Assembly: GCA_020205615.1 (NCBI GenBank)
Contig: CM035168.1
Coordinates: 2,373,830-2,437,829 of the forward strand
Direction: 5' to 3'
Length of the DNA stretch: 64,000 nucleotides
From: Panax quinquefolius
Lineage: Eukaryota > Streptophyta > Magnoliopsida > Apiales > Araliaceae
Every line of letters begins with the position of its first letter. The first letter of the stretch is position 1. Positions 1 through 12,139 of this stretch are shown here, piece by piece. The notes under the pieces were generated by a model that made no database searches, was not told the DNA's origin, and was given only the letters and a program-made list of their open reading frames with translations. The position numbers and the translations under genes are program-made.

Positions 1-300
1 CAGTGCACATAGACAACTCCACAAATAACTTATCCCAATAAACATGCTTCTCATATTCAAGTACTCATGTATCACAAATTCAATTCAAATCAATTACTAT
101 GGATCATGACTTAGTTGTTATCATTCATTAACAAATTAAGCATCAAATAGATTCTGAATTTTAGCATCAATTTTCAATCTTTGACTTTAACCTTCGAACA
201 CATAGGCAAATAGAACCATGGAACCCAGGTTTTTAGATTTTTTTTTTCAACTTCCCATCAAAATTGGATTTTTTATTCCTACATAAAATAAAACCTAAAT
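1..300 (-). other. 3' untranslated region of the Athila/Tat-like element
   Basis: AT-rich sequence downstream (minus strand) of the purine tract. No long reading frame and no env-like ORF is visible. It is the usual position of the 3' UTR in this lineage; the 3' LTR would lie beyond the window edge. Confidence 0.5.
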
Positions 301-340
301 TTACCCCCCACACTCAAACCTTACATTGTCCCCAATGTAA
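301..340 (-). promoter_or_regulatory. Polypurine-tract-like sequence with adjacent hairpin
   Basis: On the minus strand a GTGTGGGGGGTAA tract (313-301) follows a perfect hairpin, TTACATTG and CAATGTAA around a 4-base loop (321-340). G-rich tracts of this form follow pol in Athila/Tat elements. Use as the plus-strand primer is inferred from position. Confidence 0.6.
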
Positions 341-563
341 GAAAATCATGCAAAGAAGAAAATACTACTAGCAAACATGCATTAAAAAAAAAACTAAAAA
401 GTAAAGGGATAGAAAAATCAAATCTGAGATCTTGGGTTGCCTCCCAAGCAGCTGCCCTTGTTTATTGTCATTGGCTTGACATCATCCTTCTCATCTTATG
501 TAATTGGACTTGTGTACTTCAAGTGGATTGGTAACAACTTCAATTCTTTATTAGAAGCATCCT

Positions 564-842
564 TCATATTCTGATTTTCTTCATTCCAACCATCAAATCT
601 TTTTTGTATATTTGCTCAAGAGATTTCTGCACTTTGGTTAGATTACTAGAAATAATTATAGGCAAAGTGACATTAGTCCCCAAATATGCATATTTCAAAT
701 GATCAGGTAATTGTTTCAATTCTAGAGTTGGGGCTTGTCTGACAATGTAAGGTAATAACTTTTGATGAGGAGCAACAAATTGAATAGAATGTTTTGTTAA
801 CTTATCCGAGAATTTCGTAACTAAGAGTGTAGGCAACCACAA
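564..842 (-). pseudogene. Protease-RT linker remnant of the Athila/Tat-like pol
   Basis: A 92-codon minus-strand frame carries the motifs APTLELKQLPDHLKYAYLG and IISSNLTKVQ, which in intact Athila/Tat polyproteins stand just before the RT fingers. After the second motif the frame loses similarity and stops. Within about 120 bases downstream come the sequences typical of the pol end (a GGGAGGCAACCC motif near 430-450). The polymerase core, RNase H and integrase are therefore deleted, with a breakpoint near 600. Confidence 0.7.
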
Positions 843-1219
843 TTTCCTTCAATTCTGATGTTTGCTTAATTTCATCTTCCTTGTCCATATCCATACTGCT
901 TGGAGATATCTACCTCCAAACTATCCTTATGCATTTGTTCAAAGGCTCTACATGTACTAAGGAGTCTCTCACATCGATCTCAAAAATACATTCTATATCA
1001 CTAGGGTATCTCATGGCATCATAGATGTTAAACCTGAATCTTCTTGCCATCAAACTCCATTGTCAAGGTCCCATTATGCACATCAATCATGGTTCTTGCT
1101 GCTTTTCGTGAATGGTCTTCCTAATAAGATGTGAGAAGGGTTTGGTGATGTATCATCTTCCATATCCACAATGTAAAAATCTGCAGAAAGATTAGTTCAT
1201 TCACCGCACTAAGACATCT

Positions 1220-1816
1220 TCAATTACCCCTCGGGGTAAGTGTTAATCTGATCACCAATTGAATAATCACACCAGTATTTTTCAAAGGACCTAGATTTAA
1301 GGAAGCATAAATAGATAAAGGCATAACATTAATTGAAGCTCCTAAATCTAGCATGGCTTTTTCAAATATGGTGTTTCCTATTTTACACGGGATTGTAAAC
1401 ATTCCTGAATCTTTATATTTAGGAGGCATTTTTCTTTGAAGAACAGCAGATACATTTTCCCCGACTGTGACTTTTTCATTATTTTGCAATTTTCTTTTAT
1501 TAGTGCATAATTCTTTTAAAAACTTTGAATACCGTGACACTTGTTTAATTGCATCAAGGAGAGGGATGTTCACTTCTACTTTCCTAAAAGTTTCCAGAAT
1601 TTCTTTTTCTTGTTCATCTTTCTTTATAGTTTTAGAATTTCTATGGGGAAAGGGTAGAGGAATTTTTTTAAGCTGACAAGGAGAGTGAGATTTTACCTTG
1701 GATTTTTTTGTTTTCTCCTTAGCTGCTTCCTTTTCAAACTCAACGGTGGCCGATGGTGTATCCATTTGTTTTCCACTCCGCAAATTTATGGCACTGGCAT
1801 TCTCCCTTGGATTCAC
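1220..1816 (-). pseudogene. Retropepsin region of the Athila/Tat-like gag-pol
   Basis: The 198-codon open stretch starts with the gag C-terminal motif NPRENASAINLRSGK and has a basic linker with KKDEQEKEILETF. It then enters the aspartic protease, with DLGASINVMP near residues 157-166, so the catalytic Asp and the DLG form usual for this lineage are present. Reading stays clear to SLNLGPLKNTGVIIQL and then shifts frame, losing the expected continuation. In the family this enzyme cleaves the Gag-Pol polyprotein inside virus-like particles. It is part of a larger broken ORF, so the first Met is not a true start. Confidence 0.75.
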
Positions 1817-1993
1817 TACTGTTTGAGATGGTAATTTTCATTAGCCTCTTGATTCTAATATCCCCACAATTGTAGCGGCTTGTCCTACTTGGTTCCTCAA
1901 ATCTTGAACCAAAGTTTTGTCTCTTTGAACTGAATTGTTGTGTGTTTGTCCCATGAATGCTTTGTCTATCCCATGAATTCTTTGAATATATCC

Positions 1994-3155
1994 TCAAATG
2001 ATGTTCCAAAGAGGGTGCGAGGACCTGCTTGCTTTTGATTGATATTGAGGTTGGGTTGGTTGGAAGCCCTGCCGCTTAGGTGGAAATATAGGTGGTGCCG
2101 CTTGCTTGCTCCCCATAATTCGATTTGGATGATCCCTCCATCCCGGGTTATATGTGTTTGAGTATGGATCATACTTTTCTCGAGGTGGTGATTGATAATT
2201 TCCCATCAGCATTAGCTTGTTGCACGACCTCATCATCTTGTAATGTTGGACATTCATCTCAGATTGTGATTTGGTTGTAGACATATTCCAAAAACCTTTG
2301 CAATTGGTCGTTGACCAGAGCTAATTGTCTAACCATAGCAGATTAATTCGTAAATTTGGTGACCATAATCACAAGTGCTTACTTCGCTTACCCTTTACCG
2401 GTGCATGATTTGTTCTAGTGCCATATTGTTGCGAGTTCACGCCATATTTGCAATTAAATTCCTTGAAGCCTCTTGGGTCTTATCAACTAGTGCTCCTCCG
2501 CTAGTCGCATCGATCATGCTCCTATCCATCAAGATTCAACCCTTTATAGAAAATACTAGGATCGTGTGTTGTTCATCTATTTGATGCGGTGGACAAACCG
2601 AACAAAGCTTTTTGAATCTTTCCCAATACTCGATATAGTGTCTCCCCAATCGAATTGTCTAATCCCACGATCTCCTTCCTTATGTTGGCTACTCTTGAGG
2701 CTGGAAAGTATCTCTCCAAGAACAACTGCTTCATGTCATTCCAAGACTGTATTGATCCCGAGGGTAGGTAGTACAACCAATCCTTTGCCAAATCTGCTAA
2801 GGAGAATGGGAATGCTCTCGACTTGATTTGCTCTTCTGATTCCATTTGGTTTCATAGTGGAGCACACCACATGAAATTCCTTCGGATGTTTGTAGTGGTC
2901 CTCACCTTTAAGACCACGAAAAGTTGGCAGTAAATGGATTAGTCCGGATTTAAGTTCAAATGCAGCATCTAAATTAGGATATTCAATGCACAGAGGTTGT
3001 TGATTTAAATTAGGAGTTACCAACTCCCTGAGAGTTCTATTGTTGTTTTGAATCGCCATCTCTTCTTCTTTATCGATTCGATTCGATTTTTTGGATAATA
3101 ATTCCAAAGCTAAGTTGAGGCTCGGTGATGATGCGAAGCCTCGTCTATATCTCAA
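1994..3155 (-). pseudogene. Gag of the Athila/Tat-like element, frameshifted
   Basis: Two frames carry parts of the capsid protein. Residues from 3155 to 2573 include the retrotransposon gag domain, with FPFSLADLAKDWLYYLPSGS and MKQLFLERYFPASR. A second frame (2284-1994) carries the downstream YDPYSNTYNPGWRDHPN region. At least two frameshifts separate them, one near 2750-2850 and one between 2284 and 2573. No zinc knuckle is visible, as is common in this lineage. The protein would form virus-like particles in the cytoplasm; this copy cannot make it. Confidence 0.75.
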
Positions 3156-3310
3156 GAAGAAACTCGTTGAACTTTAAGTTTTTCCTTCTTTAGCCTCCTT
3201 GTAGTTTTCTCAATCTCTGGATCAAAATCTAATATAGTAGCTTTGAAGATCGAAGTTATAAAACAAGAACAAAACAAATAATAGAATAAAAATAAAAATG
3301 AGAAATTACT

Positions 3311-3334
3311 CCCCAAGAATCTCACGCCAAAATT
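3311..3334 (-). other. Degenerate primer-binding site of the Athila/Tat-like element
   Basis: The minus strand reads TTTTGGCGTGAGATTCTTGG where Athila/Tat elements normally have TTTTGGCGCCGTTGCCGGGG. Position next to the LTR end supports the call; the middle of the site is altered. Confidence 0.5.
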
Positions 3335-4936
3335 TGAGAGTCATGCATTGACATTCCTAAATTAACCTCACTTTCACTTCACAATTTATAATAATTAGCA
3401 CAGTAGCAAATAAGGATCGATCCCACAGAGAGTAAAGTTGTTTTAGAATTATTTTACTATTTGAACAAAAAAAATAAAGATGGGGGGTTTTGAAAATTGT
3501 TTTTAAACTAAGAGAACAAGAATTAATGATGAAGTTAACCAAATATGTAAAAACTTCAATTCTGCAGTTCAGTTTCACCAAGTACAATAATTAATTAATC
3601 AAGTAATTATTATTTTTCCTTCAATGAAATTATTAGCCATAGATAGCAATAGCTCTGCTATCCGAAATTCTCCTTAGATTATCACTGTATGAAACAAGCT
3701 CTCTACCAGATTCTAACTAGCATACAACCTAGAGTAAGCTTTCTAGATTTAATATGATAGAAGCATTAAGAAATAGAGAATTGGACTAATCCAAGTGACA
3801 AACACATAAGCTCGATTTGTTTAACTTGTTTTCTAATAATCTCAGCAATACACAAAAGCTTGTCCACAATTAGTATTACCAAGTTGCTACTTGTGATGAA
3901 GAAAGATATCAATTACACGTAATACCAATCTTAATCTAGCAGATGATAATGATTAAATTAACTCAATTGGCCATATTAAATCAATTAGATCAATTAACAT
4001 GCAATTAATGAAAATAGATTATCAGAAAAAATTTCACACAAGAAGGAATAAATAATAATACTCAATTAATCAATTACTTGTAACAAGGATTCACCTCCCT
4101 TTAGAACTGAATGAAAAGAACTAGATTGACATGCTCTTGAGTCTGCACTCCAATAGATGATAGTTGATTATTGAATGAATAAAACCTTGACTCTCATCCT
4201 CTATTTATAGTGCTAGACAAAGTCCTAAATCCTATAGGATGTAGAAATAAGGAATTATAAATCATAACTAGTTTCCATAAAAAAATAGAATTCAATTTGG
4301 AAATAAATCTTAGTCTAAAGGAAATCCTAAAGCTAATAGAAATATCAATCCAATTCCATGTAGAAGTCTACCAAAATTTGCATTTAGAAACTTTCCAAAA
4401 ATCCAAGATTTCTCATTTTTCCCCGCTCAAATTCGCAGCGAATTTTCATTTCTTGCTGCGATGTTCTTTGGTAAAATGAGCATAACCTTTGATCCAAGAG
4501 GAGTTACAGGGCCTGCTACCTATCAAAACGAAGATATCGACAAGATCTACAACTTTTATTCTTTGAGAATCGACAGAATCGCTCTGCATCAAGGTCGAAA
4601 TTGGGCTCCAAGTGTGTTCTGTGTAAATTGCAACTTCCAAACTTTGAGGTGCAACATCCGTTTAGTAAAAATATCATAATTTTTTCATATGAACTCCGAT
4701 TGGAACGATTCAAGATGTTCCGGAAAGCTAAAGAAGAGCTCTACAATAAAATTCAAGTCCCAAGCTAAGAACATGCATCCAACTTAATACTAAAAACCGC
4801 AATTTTCTATTTTTTCTCATTTCACTCTCAATTCTTCCTAAATCATTAAACACCTTAATAAGCTCATATACACATGAAACATGCAATAAAACTAAATATA
4901 ATGGAATCAAAATAAATGAATAATATGCACTCATCA
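3335..4936 (-). repeat. 5' LTR of the Athila/Tat-like element
   Basis: On the minus strand it starts TGATGAGTGCATATTATTC and ends near ACTCTCA, followed by TTTTGGCG, the start of a degenerate primer site. U5 holds the lineage-typical TCTGTGGGATCGATCC motif near 3413-3428. Length is about 1.6 kb. The exact 3' end is uncertain by a few bases because the primer site is mutated. Confidence 0.75.
4201..4210 (-). promoter_or_regulatory. TATA box in the Athila/Tat-like LTR
   Basis: CTATAAATAG on the minus strand, in the middle of the LTR as expected for the U3/R boundary. Confidence 0.6.
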
Positions 4937-5384
4937 ATTATATGGAATAATCTCTGGTCATAATCATACCAAGTCCATCTATGCACGTAAGCTAAAGATG
5001 ACTTTCATCATAATATAAGAATGAGGATGATGACAATGACATAATAATTCAATAAAACAAGTTCAAGAATAATTTTTAAAGATTTATATGTTAATTTATC
5101 TTGAAATCAGTTACGTCCAAATTATCAACATGATATTGCTTTGTGGAGTAAAATTCAAGAATGCTCAGAAGAATATTTCCATGAAAAGTTACTGGATGAA
5201 GCGCAAATATCCAGGATATTCTACTAATTTCATTGAGTATAGAAGCCAAAACTTTAACCAAATGAGTATCATAGAATATATAAAACTGCAAATGGATTTT
5301 CACCCGCCATGCGGTAATCCACGTAGACAGATTATTTTTACAATTTAATAAGGAATGAATATGAAGGATCATTCACCATGCATG

Positions 5385-5960
5385 TGATAATCAACATAGA
5401 CCGGTTATTCGAACAGAATAATAAAGAATGGAACCAGGTCATGCGTAATCCGCACAAATAGGATATTCCAACAAAATAATAAGCAATGGAATAACAGAAA
5501 AATTCACCATGCATGCGATAGACCGCACAGACAGGTTATTCCAACAGAATAATAAAGAATGAAACCATGTCTAGCGTAATCCGCACAGACAGAATATTCC
5601 AATAGAATAATAAAGAATGAAATAACAAAGAATTCACCATGCATGCGATAGACCGCACAAACAGGTTATTCCAATAGAATAATAAAGAATGGAACTAGGT
5701 CTAGCGTAATCCGCACAGACAGGATATTTCAACAGAATAATAAAGAATGGAATAACAAAGATTTCACCATAAATGCGATAGATCGCATGCATGGTTATTC
5801 CAATGAATAATAAAGAATGGAACCAGTCAGCGTAATTTGCATGAATGTGATATTCCAATGTAATAATAAAGAATGGAATAATGAAGAATTTCACCGAGTA
5901 TACGATACTTCAGATGTACAAAGTTATTCCAACATAATAATAAAGAATGGAATAATAGAA
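5385..5960 (-). repeat. Tandem hairpin minisatellite in LTR
   Basis: Alternating units of about 60 bases, each with AATAATAAAGAATGGAA and a short palindromic segment around GCGTAATCCGCA or GCGATAGACCGCA. The same array recurs in every A-type LTR of the window. Confidence 0.85.
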
Positions 5961-5997
5961 GCTCTCTTCATGAATACGAAAGAAATAATACCCCTTA

Positions 5998-6004
5998 CCT
6001 TAGA
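5998..6004 (-). promoter_or_regulatory. Putative 5' splice site in the 3' LTR of A
   Basis: AAG then GTAAGGGG on the minus strand, at the same LTR position as in all other A, B and C LTR copies here. Confidence 0.45.
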
Positions 6005-7306
6005 AAGAAACTAGATACTGTAGTAGAGAGGTAGCAGACTTCTCTTCTTCTTTCTCTCTATAATTTCTCTCTATAATAATTGCTCTATAGCTTTAGTGAA
6101 TTGGTTAGAAATGAAGGAAGAATGAGCTTCTATTTATCGGAAAATATAGTTTCGATAATTGCACGTTTTGGGGCTCGAAATATTACAAATCTGATACCTT
6201 TAACTTTTCTTTCATTTTAATTTAGTCCTGCAAGTATTAACAAACTTGCACCACCTCCCCTAATAGTAAATAATGTGAATCAATAGTTCAATCATGTGAT
6301 TCAATAGTTATAATCATGTGAAAATACGAATTACAGTATAGTACCTCCATCTATACCTCCATTTTTAACTTAGTGATGCAAGTATTATCAATCTTGCATC
6401 AACTCCCCTAATAGTACAAGAATGTGAATCAATAGTATACACATGTGAACAAATAGTTATAATCATGTGAATTAATAGAAATTAATTGCTCATTTATCCG
6501 GTTAATTACCCGACTAGTCAGTATAACTTCCGGACATCAATTAATATCAAAATAAATGTCGATTTCCACTAACACTAATAATATCAACATAATGGAACTA
6601 TCAATTTCATCTTTAATCAACACAAACTTATTCATCATTAATATTATAACTCACAATATTTAACAACCAGGTCGTTCCAAGGAAAGAGGGAGCTTTCCGA
6701 TAAGGATTTCTCCTTATTGGTGCGCAATTAGATGACTAAACCTCTCATTGACAGAACTTCTAGACATTGTAAATATTGCAATTTAGTAATATGAATAACT
6801 TTGTCGTCTCAATTATTGATTTAATAATATATCATATTATGCAGATGATACTATGATAATAATCGAATCAATAATATGAGATATATGATGCATCAATTAC
6901 TGTAGCAATAATTCAGTATAACTGAGTGACTTCTCACGTAAGCATCAATAATCAATACCGTGTGCTACTATGCAACCACACGTTTTACTGTACTTTTACT
7001 ACCGGGTAGTTCAACAGTTTAACGGTTAAACTTCCGCCGTTATTTTTAAAAAGATAATTATGTGGTTTTCTTAACTACTTACAATACTTCCGCTAGGGGT
7101 CCACTAAATGATTGTGCCATCGCATCGAATATTCCCTGTTAAAACGAATATTCCCCGACCAATCGAATATTATATAACCACTTGCTTAATTTGCAAAATT
7201 TGTAAATATTATCCACAACTATAACATTATATCAAATCCACACCATAATATTCAAAAATATATTTCGAGAAAATTATTCTTTATTCATAAAAGTTGGGGT
7301 CTTACA

Positions 7307-7320
7307 ACCTCCCCTTCTTA
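7307..7320 (-). other. Polypurine tract of element A
   Basis: TAAGAAGGGGAGGT on the minus strand, directly before the LTR start TGTAAGACCCC. Confidence 0.85.
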
Positions 7321-7389
7321 TGAAATTTCGTCCTCGAAATTAGGGTGCGTACCTGGTATGTCGAAGAGGTGAGGATACCTTGATTTCAT

Positions 7390-8740
7390 CTAAAATTCTA
7401 ACTCCCAGGTCATTTCCTCCACATCGTGGTTTCTCCATAAAACTTTGACTTGAGGTATAACTTTAGAGCGTAGAATATGATCCTTCTTATCCAAGATTTT
7501 AACAGGTAAATCTTCATACGTTAAATCTTCCTCTATCTTGTCTGGTTCTAATTCAATAATACGGTTCGGGTCTTTCACATATGTACGTAACATAGATATG
7601 TGAAAAACGTTATGAACACGAGACATACTTGGCGGTAAGGCGAGTATATAGGCCATAGTTCCTACTCGATCGAGGATTAAAAATGGGCCAATGAATCGAG
7701 GATTGAGCTTTCCTCTCTTTCCAAATCTTGTAACTCCTTTCCATGGAGCAACACGTAACAACACATGATCTCTAATATTGAATTCCACGTCTTTTCGATA
7801 AAGATCAGCATAACTCTTTTGTCGATCTTGTGAGGTTTTTATACGTTGTCGGATCGTTTGAATCTTTTCCGTAGTCATACGTACCAAATACGGTCCCAAC
7901 AACGTTGCTTCACCCACCTCGTCCCATCATACTGGAGAACGACACTTTCTTCCATACAACGCCTCAAATGGAGCCATGCTAATACTTGCTTGATAACTAT
8001 TATTGTAGGAAAACTCCACCAACGGTAAGAACTTGTCCCAACTTCCCTTGAAGTCAAGGACACAGAGTCTTAATAAATCTTCAAGAGTTTGAATAGTCCT
8101 TTTTGACTACCCATCCGTTTGAGGATGATATGCCGAACTAAATCATAAATCCGTGCCCATAGCTTTTTGCAAACTAACCCAAAATCTTGAAGTGAATCTT
8201 GGGTCTCGATCAGAAACTATGGATACTGGAATACCATGCAATCTTACGATCTCGTTTATGTACATACTAGCAAGACGTTCAAGTGTAAAAGTTTCTCGTA
8301 TCGGTAAGAAATGAGCAGACTTGGTCAATCTATCAATAATGACCCAAATCGCATCTATGCCTTGAGAAACCTTGGGAAGACCAGTAACGAAATCCATGGT
8401 AATGTGCTCCCACTTCCATTTTGGAATTTCAAGTGGTTGCAATGGACCTTTTGGCACTTGATGCTCCGCCTTGACTCGTTGACAAGTTAGACACCATGAG
8501 ATAAACCCCGCAATCTCTCTCTTCATATTGCTCCACCAAAATATATGTCGAAGATCACGATACATTTTGGTACTCCCAGGATGGATTGCAAACAGTGTGT
8601 TGTGCGCCTCCATCATGATTTTATACTTCTAGTTAGAATCGTTAGGAACACAAAGTCTGGAGTTGACTCGAAGTATTCCTTCTTCATTGATTCTTGCTTC
8701 CGGAATAGCACCTTCTTGCACTTTCTTCTTCATACGCATC
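7390..8740 (-). pseudogene. Integrase and chromodomain-like tail of element A
   Basis: From 8616 down, the frame shows the zinc-binding region (AHNTLFAIHPG, then CLTCQRVKAEHQ), followed by the catalytic core with first Asp in HITMDFVTGLP and second Asp in IVSDRDPRF. The third acid is lost: at 8101-8103 the codon reads AAA (Lys) in DG-stop-SKR where the family has SER, and 8107-8109 is a TAG in place of Gln. The last 175 codons (7917-7390) hold the GPF/Y module (RFIGPFLILDRVG) and end in a chromodomain-like VLWRNHDVEEMTWELE. Integrase inserts the cDNA and the tail is known to steer chromoviruses to heterochromatin. This copy cannot do so. Confidence 0.85.
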
Positions 8741-8742
8741 AG

Positions 8743-10083
8743 CTACAGGTCTGTAGTTTGAGCAGCTTTAACTTTATAGATTAAAGTCAGTTCCACTCGT
8801 ATATTCGCCATCATCACATGGGTCCCTGGAGTCTTTAACTCTATTTCCATCCTTTCCAAGTCATACAAAATGGGTCTTTTTGTTGACAATATTTCACTTA
8901 TACCCGCATATGATCTTTTACTCAATGCGTCAGCTACTACGTTCGCTTTTCCAGGATGGTATTGGATGGTATGATCATAATCTTTCAACAACTCAAGCCA
9001 TCATCGTTACCGCATGTTGAGTTCCTTTTGAGTGAAGAAATATTTGAGGCTTTTATGATCCGTATAGATCTCCACCTTCTCTCTATATAAGTAATGCCTC
9101 CAAATCTTAAGCGCAAAAACGACTGCTGCCAACTCTAGATCATGAGTAGGATAATTCCTCTCATATTATTTGAGTTGTCGAGAGGCATAGGCTATGACTT
9201 TCCCATGTTGCATGAGAACACATCTTAACCCTTTGCCTGAAGCATCACTGTAGATGACAAATCCCTTCGAGCCAGATGGTATTGTCAGAACAAGTGCTAA
9301 AATGAGTCTCCTCTTGAGTTCTTGAAAACTCTTTTCACATTCCTCACTCCAACTGAATTTTGTATCTTTTTGAGTCAGCTGAGTTAATGGAGTAGCGATT
9401 CGAGAAAACCATTTTACGAATCTCCGATAATAACCAGCTAAGCCGAGAAAGTTACGTACTTCGGTCATTGACTTAGGTTGCTCCCAGCTTTGAATTGCTT
9501 TAATCTTTACCGGGTCAACAGATATTCCATGATTTGATATCACGTGCCCAAGGAATGCAACTTCCTCAAGCCATAACTCGCATTTCTTCAACTTGGCATA
9601 AAGCTTATTTTCACGAAGCTTTTGGAGTATCAGCCTCAAGTGTTGCTCATGGTCTTCGCGGGTTTTGGAGTATATGAGGATGTCATCAATAAAGACGACC
9701 ACAAAGTGATCCAAATATTCCCTGAATACTCGGTTTATCATATCCATGAAGGCAATAGGAGCATTAGTCAATCTAAAAGACATGACTAGGAATTCATAAT
9801 GCCCGTGTCGAGTTCTCGAAAGCGCTTTTTGAAATGTCATCGCTTTTAATCTTCAATCGATGATATCCTAACGAAGATCAATCTTTGAAAAGAATTTGGC
9901 TCCTTGCAACTGGTCAAACAGGTCATCAATGCTAGGCAACGGGTACCTATTTTTGATGGTGACATGATTCAACTCCCGATAATAAATACAAAGTAGCATA
10001 CTTCCATCTTTCTTCTTTACGAATAGTACAGGAGCACCCCAAGGATACGTACTAGGACGAATGAAATTGATGCCTAACAATTC
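8743..10083 (-). pseudogene. Reverse transcriptase and RNase H of element A
   Basis: RT fingers appear at 10080-9868 ([15 protein letters not shown] with the first catalytic Asp). Palm and thumb follow at 9840-9166 with [12 protein letters not shown] (the FIDD box), VAFLGHVIS and [11 protein letters not shown]. RNase H follows with [10 protein letters not shown] and ASRQLK, then a stop near 9165, and the region ends with [23 protein letters not shown] (8991 on). Several nonsense codons break it, including after KTQL, after KIDLR and after RQLK. The enzyme copies the element RNA into DNA. The catalytic Asps still read correctly, so loss is by stops. Confidence 0.85.
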
Positions 10084-10790
10084 TTATAGTTGGGTTTTTA
10101 ACTCCCAAAGTTCAATAGGAGCCATTCGATATGGGGCTTTGGAAATGGGTTTTGTACCGGATTCAAGGTCGATACAAAATTCAATTTCAAGCTCTGGGGG
10201 TAGGCCAGGAAGTTCTTCAGGGAATATGTTAGGAAATTTATTAACAATAGAAATATCATTTAAATCTGATGTATCTTTATTTAAATCCGTGACATGGGCT
10301 AAGAAAGCTTGACATCTGTTTTTCAATAAACGAATAACTTTATGACTTGATATGACAGTGATTGATTTTAGTGGTTTGGTTGCTTGAATTCGCATAATAA
10401 GTTGGTTAGAAATAAGAAAGTTAACAACCTTACAAAAATAATCGATTTGAGCATGATGAGTAGTTAACCAATCAACCCCTAAAATCACATCAAATGCAAG
10501 TATTTTCAAAGAAATAAGATCGACAGGTAACGTGCGGTTACCCATTTAAATTAAACAAGACTTATAAATCGTGGATGTAATGAAGGTTTTTCCCAACGGA
10601 GTTTCAACAGATAAGTCAAAGTCTAATTTCTCTGGAGTCAAATTTAAACGTTGAGCGCAAGTAGGAGAAATAAAGGAATGGGCATAACCGGTATCAAATA
10701 AAGTATAAACTTCGCTAGAGTTTATGATTAGCTTACCCGTGATCACCTCGTTCAGATTCCTCGCTTTTTGGGAGGTTACGACAAACGCTC
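10084..10790 (-). pseudogene. Aspartic protease of element A
   Basis: The retropepsin starts near VITGKLIINSSEVYTLFDTG. The active-site DTG is kept but the next residues read YAHSF where the sister copies read STHSF. A TAA near 10546-10550 (after SCLI) splits the domain; the C-terminal part (10545-10084) keeps LAFDVILGVDWLTTHHA. It is fused upstream to gag and downstream to RT in one broken polyprotein. Confidence 0.8.
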
Positions 10791-11952
10791 TCCCTTGAAC
10801 TACCGGCTTTGTCTTGTTTGGGACACCCTTTGATGCCTCCATCCAAGCTGGACTTGACTTAGGTGCATGACAAAATCGGGCTAGGTGACCTTCTTTTCCA
10901 TAATTATAACACGCTTTGGACTGCATCGTGCAGTTTGGACTTATGTGTCCTTCCCCTCCACATTTGTAACATACGACCGATGGCCGTTCTTCTTCGTTAA
11001 CAACAGGTGTTGGTGCTAACGTCTTTCCATCCTTGTTGAATCTCCTCTCCTTGAAATGTCCACTCTTATTGTCATGGCCATGATTACCACCGAAGTGATT
11101 ATCATTTCTGGCATGTTGATTCCCTCCACGTTTGTTGTCACCGCTTCGATGACTGCTACCACTAGTATTATCGACTTGTCGACTGCTCTCTCTTGGTTGG
11201 GTTGACTCATTATCGCTCTCTAATAACTGAGCTCTATTCACAACATCTGAATTCAAACACAGTTTATGAGAGATAAGGTATTGACATATCTCGGGTTTTA
11301 AACCTCTTAGAAACATCCGCGTCATTCTCTCCTCATTATCAACCAAGTGGGACGCAAACTGAGACAACTCGGCAAACTTAGCTTTGTACTGCGCCACGGT
11401 CATATTATTTTACTCAAGCTTGATGAACTCTAACTCCTTCATGTGACGAATACTTTCAGGAAAGTACTTGTCGTTGAACAGCTCTTGGAACTTCTCCCAA
11501 GAAATTTTTAGTGCGGCAGGTTGAGTACACTTTACAGATTCCCACCAGTAATCTGCCTCTGCTCACAACATAAAGGTGGCAAAGGGAACCTTTTGCTCCT
11601 CGGAGCATCCCAAGACATCAAATATCTTGTTGATCTGCTTTATCCACGTCTTCGCCTTAAGTGGTTTTGGCTCTCCAAAAAACTCCGGTGGTCCTAGTTC
11701 CTTGAACTGCTTAGCGGTGACCGTCCGAGAGTTGTCAGTGTTTCTACCTGCATTTTGGACAGGAGCCGCTTCCGCCTAATGTTGCATGAATTGCATAAAG
11801 CCTTTGAACATCCCATCGTTCACCATTTCATCGGTGTTATTGTTTACAATATTATTATTGTCTTCCTGTTGCACATTATCATGGGCATTAATCTGTGGTG
11901 ACTCAACAGTCTCATGTGCTTCATTGTTTATCACAACATTTTCGGATGCCAT
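10791..11952 (-). pseudogene. Gag of element A
   Basis: The ATG at 11952-11950 starts MASENVVIN and lies 9 bases after a putative 3' splice site. The capsid domain is visible around MTVAQYKAKFAELSQF and MFLRGLKPEICQYL. Two zinc knuckles follow: CYKCGGEGHISPNC is intact, while the second reads CYNYGKEGHLARFC with a Cys-to-Tyr change. In-frame stops occur near 11776, 11572 and 11404. The family protein packages the RNA in cytoplasmic particles; this copy is dead. Confidence 0.85.
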
Positions 11953-12120
11953 TTTCAAAAACTGCCACAAAACAAGGGTTAATTAACATATCACATATTA
12001 TCCCTATACTTTGATCGACCAATTAAATACCAAATAAACTTAGGTAGGTCATACTAGTGAAGGAATTCCCCGTCACTACCCTCCTAGTTCTTGTCTCACA
12101 TCTCAGCCAGGGATCATATC

Positions 12121-12139
12121 CCTAAGCTTTGATACCAAC
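12121..12139 (-). other. Primer-binding site of element A
   Basis: Minus strand GTTGGTATCAAAGCTTAGG directly after the LTR end; TGGTATCA-AGC matches the 3' end complement of plant initiator tRNA-Met, with one change from TGGTATCAGAGC. Confidence 0.8.

Larger units (their letters stand above)
1..4936 (-). mobile_element. Athila/Tat-lineage Ty3/gypsy retrotransposon, partial and pol-deleted
   Basis: Reading on the minus strand, the order is LTR (4936-3335), degenerate primer site, gag, protease, a short protease-RT linker, then directly the post-pol region and a purine tract near 301-313. RT, RNase H and integrase are missing between about 600 and 480, so this is a non-autonomous deletion derivative. 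Lineage rests on the LTR start TGATGAGTGCATA, the protease motif DLGASINVMP and the G-rich tract after a TTACATTG hairpin. The far LTR is outside the window. Sequence at 4937 continues the LTR of a different element, so this copy is nested in it; the target-site duplication cannot be checked. Confidence 0.85.
4937..7306 (-). repeat. 3' LTR of element A (distal part)
   Basis: Matches 12840-14449 in order and orientation and contains about 0.8 kb that is deleted from the 5' LTR copy (homologous to the 47040-47870 segment). It ends GGGGTCTTACA at 7306 next to the purine tract. The remaining LTR portion would lie left of the window, beyond the Athila-like insertion. Confidence 0.85.

Noticed and set aside
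1467..1676. Plus-strand frame over the Athila-like protease region
   Set aside because: Antisense shadow of a clear retropepsin region.
5088..6014. Small open frames on both strands in the LTR minisatellite
   Set aside because: Same frames appear in all LTR copies with indels; composition is that of the repeat, not of a protein.
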